63,056 nucleotides of DNA from Crocinitomicaceae bacterium (lineage in GTDB: Bacteria > Bacteroidota > Bacteroidia > Flavobacteriales_D > Parvicellaceae). Shown piece after piece: positions 54,660 to 63,056 of the stretch (positions within the stretch are counted from its first letter, which is position 1; each line of letters begins with the position of its first letter). A model generated the notes under the pieces. It ran no database searches, was not told where the DNA came from, and saw only the letters and a program-made list of their open reading frames with translations. Location: positions 1-63,056 of the forward strand of contig PAZE01000055.1 in assembly GCA_002716065.1 (NCBI GenBank), in the 5' to 3' direction. Position numbers and translations under genes: made by a program.

Positions 54660-57311
54660 TTAAAATGCCTCATTTGATATTGTATAAGTAATTAACTTTC
54701 CATCTGTAACAGTTATTAATTCGTTATACCCATCATTGTTTAAGTCTCCCAAGCAAGTTTTCATAGTGCCTTGAACAGGAAAGTCAGAATATCCATTTAA
54801 ATTAGAATCAAACAAGTAAAGCTGTTTATGCTTATTGCTACCTACTAAGATGTAATTGTTATTATTTCCAATTAAAGAAATGTTTTCTTGAATATCAAAG
54901 TTAAAATTCTCAAAAAGCACCAACTCAAATTCAGGCCCATAAAGGGCTAACTTATTGTCACAAACGGAAACATATTCTAATACATTATTTCTAGAAAAGG
55001 CTACAGGGAAAATAACCGATTTTTTGAAAGAACAATTACTATCCAATCTAATAGATGAAAACTCTTTAGCACCTAATGAGATCGAATTAATTTTACGTAA
55101 ACTATCGACAAAAACAACTTTTGTTTGTTCTATTGAAGGCCCTTTTATTACATGTATCTTTTGATCTTTGTCTGGATAAGCCTTAACAGAAGAAATAAAT
55201 CTTTCTTTTCCTTTTCGGTTAAGTAAATAAGTATTTGACAAATTGTCATTTACCATTAAATAATCCTTACCCATAATTGAGAAAAATTGCACTTGGGATT
55301 TCACCAATCCTTTTGTGTTAAATAAATTCCACCCTTTAACTTTTTTCCCATCAGAATTATAGTTGTAAATCTTCTTATTAGCACAGGAAACTATAAAGCG
55401 GTAATTTAAATTTTTATCATAATCAATAACAGCTACAGGACTAGTTGCTTTATGGTCAAGCAAAATAGGCCTTCCAAATACTTCATTTCCATTAATGTCT
55501 AAAAAATGAAGCTTAGAAGTAGTATTAAAAACCATTTGCCACTTACCATTTTTATATAAATCTACCTGCTTTACTTTACCAATAATTTTTCCATCCAATT
55601 GAACAGTCCACTTAATCCTACCTGCAGCACTAATTAAGTGTATGGCATTAGAATAGTCTTGAACCAAGATTTCTTTTGTATTGGTTCTATGGTTTTTCAT
55701 CAGCTGTGGAGAAGAGTAAATACTATCCAATTCTAAAACCCATAAAAAATTTGATTTTTTATTTTTAGAATTTCCTGTTGATAGCGCCATTGTGTAATGA
55801 AAATAGCCACTATCTATTGGAGAAAACTCATATGCAAACCCATCAATAAAATCAAATGTAGATTTTAAGTTAGACAGCTTATAAGTATGATTGGTTTTCA
55901 AACTATTGCTTAAAGCTTTAAACCCTTTTTCTCCAGAATAAAACCGTTCAATACTTGCCTGTGAAGACAAAAACTGCTTAGAAAATTTATTGTACATCGT
56001 TTGCTTATTATTTTCTTTTGCCTTTATCCAATCTGAATAAATATGAGCTAAGCCATTTAATGACGAAACAATAATATAACCCTGGGAAATTGTGAAAAAA
56101 TACTGTTTATCTTGAACATCAAAATCCATTAGCTTTAAGAAATCAGCATTCTTTAAATGGTATATTTTCCAGTCATTTAACTCACTAGAAGCGGAATCTA
56201 TATCAACAAGACTACCTATAATTGAAGGAGCATTCAAGTGTCCATTTTCTTCAATAAAAAAAGCATTATAGCTAGAATTAAAATTATCTTTAAACGAAAC
56301 AGCTACTGCTTGTTCTCCAATTACTTTCTTAAGCTTTTTTAATGGTTCACAATTGCATTTTACAGCTACAGAATCAAAAATAGTTGTCTTGGTCAATTGA
56401 GAAAAATCAACCACTGATCGCCTAGCTAAAGAAGTTAATCTATCAGGAATTAATTCCGACTGGTGTTTAGTTACAGTGGATTGAAAAATTAAGTCTTCTT
56501 TATTGGATGAAACACCTGAAAATAATATACTATTTGGCTTTACATCTACGTCCAATTCCATCCAATTAACAGAACTCACTTGCTTCTCAATTTTAGAAAA
56601 GCAAGAATCCTTCATGTAAAAAGACAATAAATTAGACAACTTATCTCCCTTAAAATACAAATGCAAATTACTTGATGGGCTAGCTGTAAAACGCAACTTG
56701 CGGAAAATTTCATCATCCAATAAGCTAGAATCTGAGCTTAGCTGAAAATAAGCTTCTTTAATCAATTCTTTTGAGGATGAGTACATTAAAAATGGAACCT
56801 TGTAAGACAAATACATTAAAGAAGAATCCTTTAATTGACACTCAAAAACTGTATTATTTTCGATACTAAATGTGTCTATAGAAAGTGCCTCTTCTTTGCA
56901 TAAGCTAGAAAAACTTAAGAACTGATTCTGTCTACAATTTACAACACCAAATAATTCAAGTATTTGATTTGAAAAATATACGCTTAGTACTGTTTTATTG
57001 TCTTTAAACAATACTTCTAATGAATTTGATGAAATCAACATTGAGTCAAGCTCTTTTATCCTACGCTCATAATGATTGAATTCTTTTAAGGAGAAGAATT
57101 TGTTCCATAAAAGATTGGTTTCAGAAAATTCAGACCAAGCTTTTCTTAAATTATTGCTTTCGATTATAACTGCAGGGTTTTTTGGAAGCACTTCTAATAC
57201 ATCCTGCTGAACAACTAAGGAATTGTTGAACTGCTGGAAAACATTAAACGACAATACTCCAGCAAATGCAATTAATAGTAATATAACAACTGTTCTATAC
57301 AAGCTAACCAA
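54660..57311 (-). CDS. Large membrane-anchored protein of unknown function with C-terminal propeller-like repeats
   Basis: 883 residues. The first codon is TTG at 57311; a second TTG at 57302 would give LYRTVVILLLIAFAGVLSFN, and no ATG exists in this part. A single N-terminal hydrophobic segment (about 7-24) is a signal anchor or uncleaved signal. The first 500 residues are mixed alpha/beta without any recognised motif. From about 560, repeated strands (AIHLISAAGRIKWTVQLDG, NKKIYNYNSDGKKVKGWN, LFDSNLNGYSDFPVQG) suggest a beta-propeller, closing with GDLNNDGYNELITVTDGK, an FG-GAP/VCBS-like Ca-binding motif. I do not recognise a function. It precedes sufS by 29 bases on the same strand. Confidence 0.72.
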   Translation of the reverse strand: MVSLYRTVVILLLIAFAGVLSFNVFQQFNNSLVVQQDVLEVLPKNPAVIIESNNLRKAWSEFSETNLLWNKFFSLKEFNHYERRIKELDSMLISSNSLEVLFKDNKTVLSVYFSNQILELFGVVNCRQNQFLSFSSLCKEEALSIDTFSIENNTVFECQLKDSSLMYLSYKVPFLMYSSSKELIKEAYFQLSSDSSLLDDEIFRKLRFTASPSSNLHLYFKGDKLSNLLSFYMKDSCFSKIEKQVSSVNWMELDVDVKPNSILFSGVSSNKEDLIFQSTVTKHQSELIPDRLTSLARRSVVDFSQLTKTTIFDSVAVKCNCEPLKKLKKVIGEQAVAVSFKDNFNSSYNAFFIEENGHLNAPSIIGSLVDIDSASSELNDWKIYHLKNADFLKLMDFDVQDKQYFFTISQGYIIVSSLNGLAHIYSDWIKAKENNKQTMYNKFSKQFLSSQASIERFYSGEKGFKALSNSLKTNHTYKLSNLKSTFDFIDGFAYEFSPIDSGYFHYTMALSTGNSKNKKSNFLWVLELDSIYSSPQLMKNHRTNTKEILVQDYSNAIHLISAAGRIKWTVQLDGKIIGKVKQVDLYKNGKWQMVFNTTSKLHFLDINGNEVFGRPILLDHKATSPVAVIDYDKNLNYRFIVSCANKKIYNYNSDGKKVKGWNLFNTKGLVKSQVQFFSIMGKDYLMVNDNLSNTYLLNRKGKERFISSVKAYPDKDQKIHVIKGPSIEQTKVVFVDSLRKINSISLGAKEFSSIRLDSNCSFKKSVIFPVAFSRNNVLEYVSVCDNKLALYGPEFELVLFENFNFDIQENISLIGNNNNYILVGSNKHKQLYLFDSNLNGYSDFPVQGTMKTCLGDLNNDGYNELITVTDGKLITYTISNEAF

Positions 57312-57395
57312 TTATGTAGTAAAAATACTTTTTACTAAATCAACTGCTTTAGCCTTAATATGATATATATAAACAAATGGGTGTGTATTCAAAAT

Positions 57396-58421
57396 TTATT
57401 TGAACAAGATGGCTTGTGGATTTATGCCAGTGGTTTTAGTTTTAATAATAGAACCATCATTAGAATAGATCATTAATTTACCAGACTGTACATAATCAAT
57501 GGCATCGGCAACATAAATATCGTTGGTAACTGGATGCACTCCTAATCCATAAAAAAGTGATGAATTTGAGGGGATAATCAGGTTAGAAACACTCTGATCA
57601 ACATTCATTTTATTTACTCCATTAGAGATCCAGTATATATTAGCAGCAGCACCATCTAAACATAAATTTGATGCAGAAGCATTTAGATCAACAACTGTTT
57701 CCTTGTTGAAACTGCTAGGATTTATTTTTTCAAGAGTTCCATTGTTCATGTTGTATTCACCACTACAAAGCACCCAAATCATATTGTTTTTATCTAGAAC
57801 CAAATCGTATGGATAAGGTCCCACAGAAATTGAATCTACTAGTTGATGTGAGTTTGAATTAATTTTATATACTAAGTTTTGTGATGGAGAACAAACATAA
57901 ACTGATTCGTTGATTTTAATCATCGATTCTGTCCATCCCGAAACAGCTATAGCTGGCAAAAGCAACTTATTTTCTTTATCATAAACTGCAATAGCATTAG
58001 AATATAAATCTGAAATGTAAAGAATACTATCTGAAATCTTAATTATTTCTCTAGGAGAAGTCAGTCCAGAAATTTCATATTTTGAAGAAAGATCAAGTGA
58101 ATCAACAACCTGAACCTTTCCAGAATTATTTACCACAATAAATAATTCTCCATCAATTAATGATATGGACTGAACAACATCACCTAAAGGAAAATTATTT
58201 TGTTGTTGAAAATAATAATTACGAAGACTATCAGAAGAAGAACTAAAAGCGGTAATTGACCCATTTGCTGTTCCAAAATTTCCTTCACAACCCACTAAAA
58301 CATCAAAATAAAAGTTCTCTTGAATGGGATTGTTTAGAAATTGTGGCCCAATTTCTTTTTTCTTACATGAAATCAACAAAAGAACCAACAAGAAACTCCA
58401 AAATTTAAATGCTTCAGTCAT
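57396..58421 (-). CDS. BtuG-like beta-propeller lipoprotein (YncE/DUF5074-type)
   Basis: 341 residues. Lipoprotein signal with Cys at about 19 (FLLVLLLISCKKKE). The mature protein has about seven propeller blades (GKVQVVDSLDLSSKYEI, ILYISDLYSNAIAVYDKEN, NLVYKINSNSHQLVDSISVG, YDLVLDKNNMIWVLCSG). This is the fold of the surface lipoprotein BtuG, which captures B12 at very high affinity in gut Bacteroides; identity with BtuG is inferred from operon context and fold rather than binding residues. It is the last gene of the B12 riboswitch operon and overlaps the preceding gene by 8 bases. Confidence 0.78.
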   Translation of the reverse strand: MTEAFKFWSFLLVLLLISCKKKEIGPQFLNNPIQENFYFDVLVGCEGNFGTANGSITAFSSSSDSLRNYYFQQQNNFPLGDVVQSISLIDGELFIVVNNSGKVQVVDSLDLSSKYEISGLTSPREIIKISDSILYISDLYSNAIAVYDKENKLLLPAIAVSGWTESMIKINESVYVCSPSQNLVYKINSNSHQLVDSISVGPYPYDLVLDKNNMIWVLCSGEYNMNNGTLEKINPSSFNKETVVDLNASASNLCLDGAAANIYWISNGVNKMNVDQSVSNLIIPSNSSLFYGLGVHPVTNDIYVADAIDYVQSGKLMIYSNDGSIIKTKTTGINPQAILFK

Positions 58422-59415
58422 TTTTTAAAATTTTTATTGTTTCCGTAGCTCCATAAGAAATTAATGACACAAAATAAACTCCTTTATACAGCAAGAGTTC
58501 ATTTAACTCTATTGTATTGCTTCCAGCGAAATAATAATTGGAAAAACTAGCTACTTCTTTCCCAAAAACATCACTAACCACACAACTTAAAAGACTATTT
58601 TGGGTGAGCTTAAAATACAGTCTGGTTTCTGCTGTTATTGGATTAGGGTAAGCAGTAAATTCAGAAATAAACTTATTTTGAGACTCAACATTAAGTGGAT
58701 TTAGGTGAATAACTCCAATTGCATCCAAATCAAATCCTGATTGCGGAAATGGAGTAGGCCATGGATCATTAATTTTGGACCCGTTCTGATCATATGTAGC
58801 ATAATTAGTATTAATACTTCCAACAACATCAACAATTTTAATGTGAGAGATATTATTAACATCTAGCAAAGGAGAGGGTGTTAAATCAGCTAAATCAAAT
58901 GGGGTTCCATATAGGGATCTATACTTACCTGCTAGGTTGTTTATTTTTGTCGCATCAATGTTCCCAAAACCATCTATTTGAATGGAATCTTGAGTGTTGG
59001 AAACTGCAGGGAAACGGTGAAAATTAACCCCATCGCTACTAACTTCTACAAATGCCAATTCCAAGAAAAAATCGTTAAAGGAGTTTTCAAAAACAGCAAA
59101 ATCCCAATCAGGACCATCATAAATAGTGGACTCAAAAGTAAGGGTTGCTTCACCCGCGTCTCCTAAACTGACCACACCATTTACGCCCGCTTGGCCAAGA
59201 GCTGAAAAGCCATCACCAACAGAAGCGTATCCAAGGGAGGGATTTGAAATATCAAGTTCCCCCCTTTGAACAGAACATTGGGTTGCCCAACCAACAAACA
59301 CAGAAGAGTCTTTATGTATTGCACTAGTTCCAGCATTACCAACTGGAGGATGAAACTGAGCAGAAAATTGAAAACTCAGTACTATAAGTGGTATGTAAGC
59401 AACAAATTTGTACAA
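58414..59415 (-). CDS. T9SS-secreted surface protein of the B12 operon (PDFAVFEN type)
   Basis: 333 residues, TTG start at 59415 lying directly after the upstream stop (TAATTG). Signal peptide ends near FSAQ. One domain (about 20-240) contains TLTFESTIYDGPDWDFAVFE, VEVSSDGVNFHRFP and GFDLDAIGVIH; a domain with the same core is common beside BtuB-like receptors in Bacteroidota and is generally annotated only as a cell surface protein. The C-terminus has FTAYPNPITAETRLYF and ends TETIKILKND, a T9SS type A sorting signal. A role in corrinoid capture is inferred from its place in the operon. No catalytic motif. Confidence 0.78.
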   Translation of the reverse strand: MYKFVAYIPLIVLSFQFSAQFHPPVGNAGTSAIHKDSSVFVGWATQCSVQRGELDISNPSLGYASVGDGFSALGQAGVNGVVSLGDAGEATLTFESTIYDGPDWDFAVFENSFNDFFLELAFVEVSSDGVNFHRFPAVSNTQDSIQIDGFGNIDATKINNLAGKYRSLYGTPFDLADLTPSPLLDVNNISHIKIVDVVGSINTNYATYDQNGSKINDPWPTPFPQSGFDLDAIGVIHLNPLNVESQNKFISEFTAYPNPITAETRLYFKLTQNSLLSCVVSDVFGKEVASFSNYYFAGSNTIELNELLLYKGVYFVSLISYGATETIKILKND

Positions 59416-60390
59416 TTAATTCTTAATAATCTTTTTAACTAGCTCCCCATTATCATTGGTAAATCTAGCATAATATAGTCCTCTTGGAAGATGCGAAACA
59501 TCAACTGAATTAGGATTAATCCTGTTTTCTAAAACAATTTTACCAAAACAATCAAAAATAGTTAAACTAAAATTTGATGAAGATGAATTATTTTCAAAAT
59601 AAATTACATCCCTAGCTGGATTAGGATAAACTGAGAACTCATTATTTGTTAATGAAGTTAACCCAAGTGGCAGAGGACCTACATTATCTAAGCAAAAATA
59701 TGCAGGAGTATTCATTCCAAACTGACCTACATCACTCGAAACAAGTTTAAATTGTACACTATCAAAAAGAGAATTAGGCATTCCAATATATTGCCAATCA
59801 TTTACAATATAATCGTTGGTACTGTCTTGGTGGGTGAAATCCGCAAGTAAAAAAGTTGTGCTATCAACTAATGCACCTGAATAATACCCAAATGCAGTTA
59901 ACTTAAAATAATCTTGGTCGGCATTTGTAAATTTCTTTGCAAACATATCGCCATCTCTCATACTGTTGGCAGCATATGTTGAATTGGTGATCATAGCGGT
60001 GAAGCCTTGAGGCTGATTAAATACTACAGTTGAATTGTTGGTGCCAACAACATAGTTTGGGCTATCAAAGGCTCCTTTTCCCGCTTTTGCACTGTATAAA
60101 TTACCAGAGCCAGAGGTTACACTATCAGTGATATTAGAGTAAGCCCAACCTTTTGACCAATAGCCATAAATCGCGCCATAGGTGGTATCGTAGGTATTTG
60201 AAAAAGTATAATCTCCAGAACTAAACGTGCTATTAAAAAGTCCATTGTTGTGCTGTCCAGTTTGATCCGATCCGTCCCAATAGGATTCTGCAGAAAGCGC
60301 TAGATTTTCAAAGTCTGCTGGGTTCTGAGCAATTAAATTAAAGCTTATGAAAACAAGCAAAAGTGTAAATAGAAAGTTGATTTTTTTCAT
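59416..60390 (-). CDS. DUF4465-type T9SS-secreted protein of the B12 operon (possible BtuH-like)
   Basis: 324 residues. Signal peptide MKKINFLFTLLLVFISFNLIAQ. The domain (about 25-245) has ALSAESYWDGSDQTG, GAFDSPNYVVG, KKFTNADQDYFKLTAFGY and DSTTFLLADFTHQD, the DUF4465 pattern found in B12 loci of Bacteroidota. Family members there have been reported as corrinoid-binding surface lipoproteins (BtuH), a recollection I could not verify. Here the protein has no lipobox; it ends with a T9SS signal (FSVYPNPARDVIYFEN ... LVKKIIKN). It begins 3 bases after the receptor gene and abuts the next one. Confidence 0.8.
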   Translation of the reverse strand: MKKINFLFTLLLVFISFNLIAQNPADFENLALSAESYWDGSDQTGQHNNGLFNSTFSSGDYTFSNTYDTTYGAIYGYWSKGWAYSNITDSVTSGSGNLYSAKAGKGAFDSPNYVVGTNNSTVVFNQPQGFTAMITNSTYAANSMRDGDMFAKKFTNADQDYFKLTAFGYYSGALVDSTTFLLADFTHQDSTNDYIVNDWQYIGMPNSLFDSVQFKLVSSDVGQFGMNTPAYFCLDNVGPLPLGLTSLTNNEFSVYPNPARDVIYFENNSSSSNFSLTIFDCFGKIVLENRINPNSVDVSHLPRGLYYARFTNDNGELVKKIIKN

Positions 60391-60393
60391 GAT

Positions 60394-62292
60394 TTATTTT
60401 GTTAGATTAATTTTTAGATTTAATAAAAAGTGAGCGCCAGGCATGGGTCTATTAGCTACAACATGATATTGCTCATTGTAAATATTATTGATTTTAATTC
60501 CTGCAATAATTTGTTTGCCAGAAATAATTTTACTGGTCCAGTTAATTCCAAAATCTGCTGGAAAATAATGTGGCAAATAAGAGATGTTGGTTCTATCAAT
60601 GAACACCCTTCCCACATAGGACTGAGAATAAAAAACTGTTACCTTTTTAGTTGTATAACTCAAATCAAATTGCCCTTGATTAATAGGAACATAAATAAGC
60701 TGTTTGCCAATCGAAGCGTCATTGGTAATATCAGAGCTTAAAGTACTTACCTGAAGAAAATTATATTGAGCCGCTAAGTTTAATTCTCCTAATCCAATAG
60801 AAAAGAAAGATTCGATTTTAGACTCCATTCCATATCGTTGTACTTCTTTGACATTTTCAGCAGACCAAAAACCCATTGAATTCGGAGTCCACATAATCCA
60901 ATTTGTTGTTTGACCATAAAAGAAAGCGCAAGAAAGAATCAGCTTATTAGTCAAGTACAACCTATTGTTATTTTCAATTTCAAAGCCATTCTCTGGAAGT
61001 AAATTAGGGTTTCCTCCAGGCATCCAAAACCTATCATTTAAAGAAGGAATTCTATTGGTTTTAGAAAAATTAAATTCTGTGTTCCATTTATCATCTTTAA
61101 GCAATGTTTTCTTTATACCAAAAGAGGGTGTTATTGGAAGGGGGTCAACCCCTAACAATTCCTGTCTTAGAGAAAAATGATATTCAAATCGATTCAATTC
61201 ATGTTCCCATTTCAAAAATGTTGACGTTACATTTTGTGAAATAACTTCACTGTAGTAATCAGAATCAGCCTGATCAATTCTAGCAGAAATAAAACCTTGA
61301 AACTTAGCATTTATTGAAGATAAATTCTTAGTTAATCTATAATTAGAATGGTAAGAGTTGATTAAAAAATTAGAGAAAATATCATTAGCTGTGTCGTTAT
61401 ATGCCATTTTCTCTCTAATTAAACCCAACTTAAAGTCGTGGAAAAATTTTCTACCACGATTTTTGTATATCAAAATTGACTTTAACTGTTTATCTTCCTG
61501 AAACTCACCATTATTAATTGCACCAATAACAGAAGGAATTTGCCTCCAGCTATCGACATAATTTACTTTTGCATCAAGTTGAGCTTTTGAATTTAGCTTT
61601 AAAGAAAATTCTTGCATAAAAAAATGCTGATTTATGGAAGCATTTTCTCTTTTAAGAATTGACTCTTCCGGGCTTGAAACATCTAAGTAGGAAAAATTAT
61701 TAAAAGCAAATCGATGTAAGTAACCACTAGTTATTGACAGTTTATTAGTTGAGTGATTGAATTTTAAAATTGTTCTTTTAATACCAAAAGAACCCAATAC
61801 TTGTTCTGCACTTAAAGCTAATCGGTCTTTAAAATCAGTTTCTGAGCTTAAACAAACCGCACCTCCAATGCCTCCAGAACCAGATGAAAGACTACTGCCA
61901 CCCTTTTTTATAACCAAAGAGTTATAAAAATCAATTGGCAATAAAGTTAAATCTGTCAATCCTAAAGTTGATGAATTAACTGGAATTCCATTCCAAAAAA
62001 GTTGAGTTTGATTTGAACTAGAACCCCTTATTGAAATAGTCGCCAAATTCCCCGCACCATATTGCTTAACATACAAACCTGAGGATTTTCCAAGAAGCTC
62101 TTCAGTGGTTTGGCCAAAATATTTTGACAGCTCTAAAGAATCAATCTTTACTGCAGAAAACGTATTTATACCTTCAACACTTTTGCTATCCAAGACCAAA
62201 TGCTCTTTTAATGTATCTGATTGAGCATAAATGGTCTTAACCAATAAAAATGCAAAAGCCAATAAAATAGAATGTAAACTACATTTTTTCAT
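60394..62292 (-). CDS. TonB-dependent outer-membrane receptor, BtuB-like
   Basis: 632 residues from the ATG at 62292 (MKKCSLHSILLAFAFLLVKT); a TTG at 62301 adds three residues and is not preferred. The plug domain (about 45-150) has TEELLGKSSGLYVKQYGAGN, ISIRGSSSNQTQLFWNGIPV and GGSSLSSGSGGIGGAV. The barrel follows, with alternating aromatic strands and FGINWTSKIISGKQIIAGIK near the end; the last residues are LNLKINLTK. There is no carboxypeptidase-like N-terminal extension, so it is a compact BtuB-type rather than SusC-type receptor. The cobalamin riboswitch 100 bases upstream indicates that its ligand is B12 or another corrinoid. Confidence 0.88.
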   Translation of the reverse strand: MKKCSLHSILLAFAFLLVKTIYAQSDTLKEHLVLDSKSVEGINTFSAVKIDSLELSKYFGQTTEELLGKSSGLYVKQYGAGNLATISIRGSSSNQTQLFWNGIPVNSSTLGLTDLTLLPIDFYNSLVIKKGGSSLSSGSGGIGGAVCLSSETDFKDRLALSAEQVLGSFGIKRTILKFNHSTNKLSITSGYLHRFAFNNFSYLDVSSPEESILKRENASINQHFFMQEFSLKLNSKAQLDAKVNYVDSWRQIPSVIGAINNGEFQEDKQLKSILIYKNRGRKFFHDFKLGLIREKMAYNDTANDIFSNFLINSYHSNYRLTKNLSSINAKFQGFISARIDQADSDYYSEVISQNVTSTFLKWEHELNRFEYHFSLRQELLGVDPLPITPSFGIKKTLLKDDKWNTEFNFSKTNRIPSLNDRFWMPGGNPNLLPENGFEIENNNRLYLTNKLILSCAFFYGQTTNWIMWTPNSMGFWSAENVKEVQRYGMESKIESFFSIGLGELNLAAQYNFLQVSTLSSDITNDASIGKQLIYVPINQGQFDLSYTTKKVTVFYSQSYVGRVFIDRTNISYLPHYFPADFGINWTSKIISGKQIIAGIKINNIYNEQYHVVANRPMPGAHFLLNLKINLTK

Positions 62293-62403
62293 TGTAAACA
62301 ATTAACACTTTGGGAATAAGAAATAAACAAGAAATATCACCATTAGAAAAATGATGATTTGCTTACTTACTGCTTTTTACCCGAAAGCTAAGTTGCATTA
62401 TTA

Positions 62404-62556
62404 GGCAGGTCTTCTGACTTTCTTCACACAATCCGCCTTCCCAAAAAATTCAGTGACATTATAGATTGTGCTGCTACTAAAGATTACAGCTGCGGGAACA
62501 GTTCGAGAATTTCACTCGATTCCCTTTTAATTCTGTGAAACAAACACAGAAACCAA
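62404..62556 (-). promoter_or_regulatory. Cobalamin (adenosylcobalamin) riboswitch
   Basis: On the minus strand it begins with a CTGTG/CACAG hairpin (62534-62551), then AAAAGGGAA and a long hairpin closed by TTCCCGC (about 62491-62523), the segment GTCACTG (about 62451-62457), GGGAAGGCGGA, and finally the B12 box AGTCAGAAGACCTGCC at 62404-62419. All are hallmarks of the cobalamin riboswitch. The element lies between the DUF6580 gene and the BtuB-like receptor, and should turn off the downstream operon when cobalamin is plentiful. The mode (transcriptional or translational) is not clear: no strong terminator was seen between it and the start codon. Confidence 0.95.
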
Positions 62557-62578
62557 ATAACTTCTGCGAAGATAAAAA

Positions 62579-63056
62579 TTATTTAGACTTTGCTAACCTA
62601 AGAGCTGGTATTTTGTGTTCAGCGAAAGCAAATAAAGAAAATAAAACAGCATTAAAACACAAATCTCCAGCTATTGTATTTTTTAAAAATGGAATTGCCA
62701 TGTAATAACACTCGAAAAGTCCAGAAAAAGTGTAAGAATACCCACCATTAATCCAAACAGCAAAGTTGGTGATAATAAAAAACAACAATGAACCAATTAA
62801 AGACCTATTTAAAACACTAAAAAACGTTCTTTTTTTCATGGTAACTCCAAGGAGAACAACCAATAAAAAACTTAAATAAACGGCCCATATCATTGAATGA
62901 AAACCAATGAAAAAATCAGAAACAATAATAGCAGCAAGAGGAATTAAAAATGCCAATTTTTTATTGGAAATAAAGAACCCTGCAAAAAGTGCTGTTGCAG
63001 CAATTGGAGAAAAATTAGGAATGTCAGCAAAGTATATGTTTAAAAATGCAAGACAA
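62579..63056 (-). CDS. DUF6580-type putative ECF transporter S component, N-terminus outside window
   Basis: The frame is open from the window edge, so the 5' end is missing; reading only from an internal TTG at 62956 would give a truncated 125-residue version. The visible 159 residues include PNFSPIAATALFAGFF, LAAIIVSDFFIGFHSMIWAV and FECYYMAIPFLKNTIAGDLC, with about five membrane segments. This is the DUF6580 family, annotated as putative ECF transporter S component, found near B12 genes. It might help move cobalamin or a precursor across the inner membrane; that link is contextual. It lies upstream of the riboswitch on the same strand. No ECF ATPase or T component is visible. Confidence 0.82.
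   Translation of the reverse strand, partial: CLAFLNIYFADIPNFSPIAATALFAGFFISNKKLAFLIPLAAIIVSDFFIGFHSMIWAVYLSFLLVVLLGVTMKKRTFFSVLNRSLIGSLLFFIITNFAVWINGGYSYTFSGLFECYYMAIPFLKNTIAGDLCFNAVLFSLFAFAEHKIPALRLAKSK

Noticed and set aside
62579-62956. DUF6580 protein as a complete 125-residue protein
   Set aside because: The frame continues upstream to the window edge with conserved residues (PNFSPIAATALFAGFF); the internal TTG is not the start.
1-63056. tRNA, rRNA, insertion sequences, phage genes, CRISPR arrays
   Set aside because: No cloverleaf, transposase motif, terminal repeats, integrase or short-repeat array was recognised by eye; a program search could still find small RNAs.

Overview
The window is a 63 kb piece of a low-GC (roughly one-third GC by eye) chromosome from a Bacteroidota member, most likely Flavobacteriales. 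The evidence is a large set of secreted proteins ending in type IX secretion (T9SS) C-terminal sorting domains, several promoters of the Bacteroidota form TTG/TTTG-N(17-21)-TAnnTTTG, a HemC-HemD fusion, LpxD, TonB parts, and lipoproteins with short Cys-Lys-Lys starts. It looks like ordinary core chromosome: no insertion sequence, prophage, CRISPR array, rRNA or tRNA was recognised.

Layout. 1-10 kb: a truncated secreted subtilisin-like protease with six 75-residue repeats, a long PurF-type amidophosphoribosyltransferase on the minus strand, and a giant propeller/PKD protein with a gliding-type (type B) C-terminus. 10-14.6 kb: a minus-strand run hemA, hemCD, ACP phosphodiesterase, lipoprotein, 3-hydroxyanthranilate dioxygenase. 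14.8-20.6 kb: aminopeptidase P, an acyl-CoA carboxylase subunit, a histidine kinase/OmpR regulator pair and a TonB-like protein. 20.6-28 kb: an SDR enzyme and two T9SS cargo proteins, one of 1755 residues with a nearly identical tandem 100-residue domain. 28-35.9 kb: an MBL-fold hydrolase, an unusual propeller plus outer-membrane-barrel protein, a half-size TSUP permease, an M20 amidohydrolase and RecQ. 35.9-39.7 kb: a tandem pair of paralogous T9SS cargo proteins. 39.7-45.6 kb: a minus-strand run serS, lipoprotein, TPR protein, DUF4286, PLP deaminase/desulfhydrase, and the rplU-rpmA operon. 45.7-52.5 kb: lpxD, an RsbU-type phosphatase, two LytTR response regulators and a 1005-residue propeller histidine kinase. 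52.6-57.3 kb: a small acidic lipoprotein, a CPBP protease, sufS and an 883-residue protein of unknown function.

57.4-63 kb is the most coherent system: a cobalamin (B12) riboswitch on the minus strand precedes a tight four-gene operon. It encodes a BtuB-like TonB-dependent receptor, a DUF4465-type T9SS-secreted protein, a second T9SS-secreted surface protein, and a BtuG-like propeller lipoprotein. A DUF6580-type putative ECF transporter S component, cut by the window edge, lies just upstream. Together they suggest surface capture and outer-membrane import of corrinoids, with two of the presumed surface proteins delivered by T9SS instead of as lipoproteins.

Other points of interest: a LytTR-type direct repeat upstream of the second LytTR regulator; three enzymes lacking residues normally expected (HAAO without its second iron site, RecQ without its zinc cysteines, an SDR without YxxxK); convergent genes that share stop-codon bases; and overlapping divergent promoters at 28.78 kb that argue for a TTG start. 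Many proteins use TTG or GTG starts. Coordinates were read by hand and identities are from motif recognition only.
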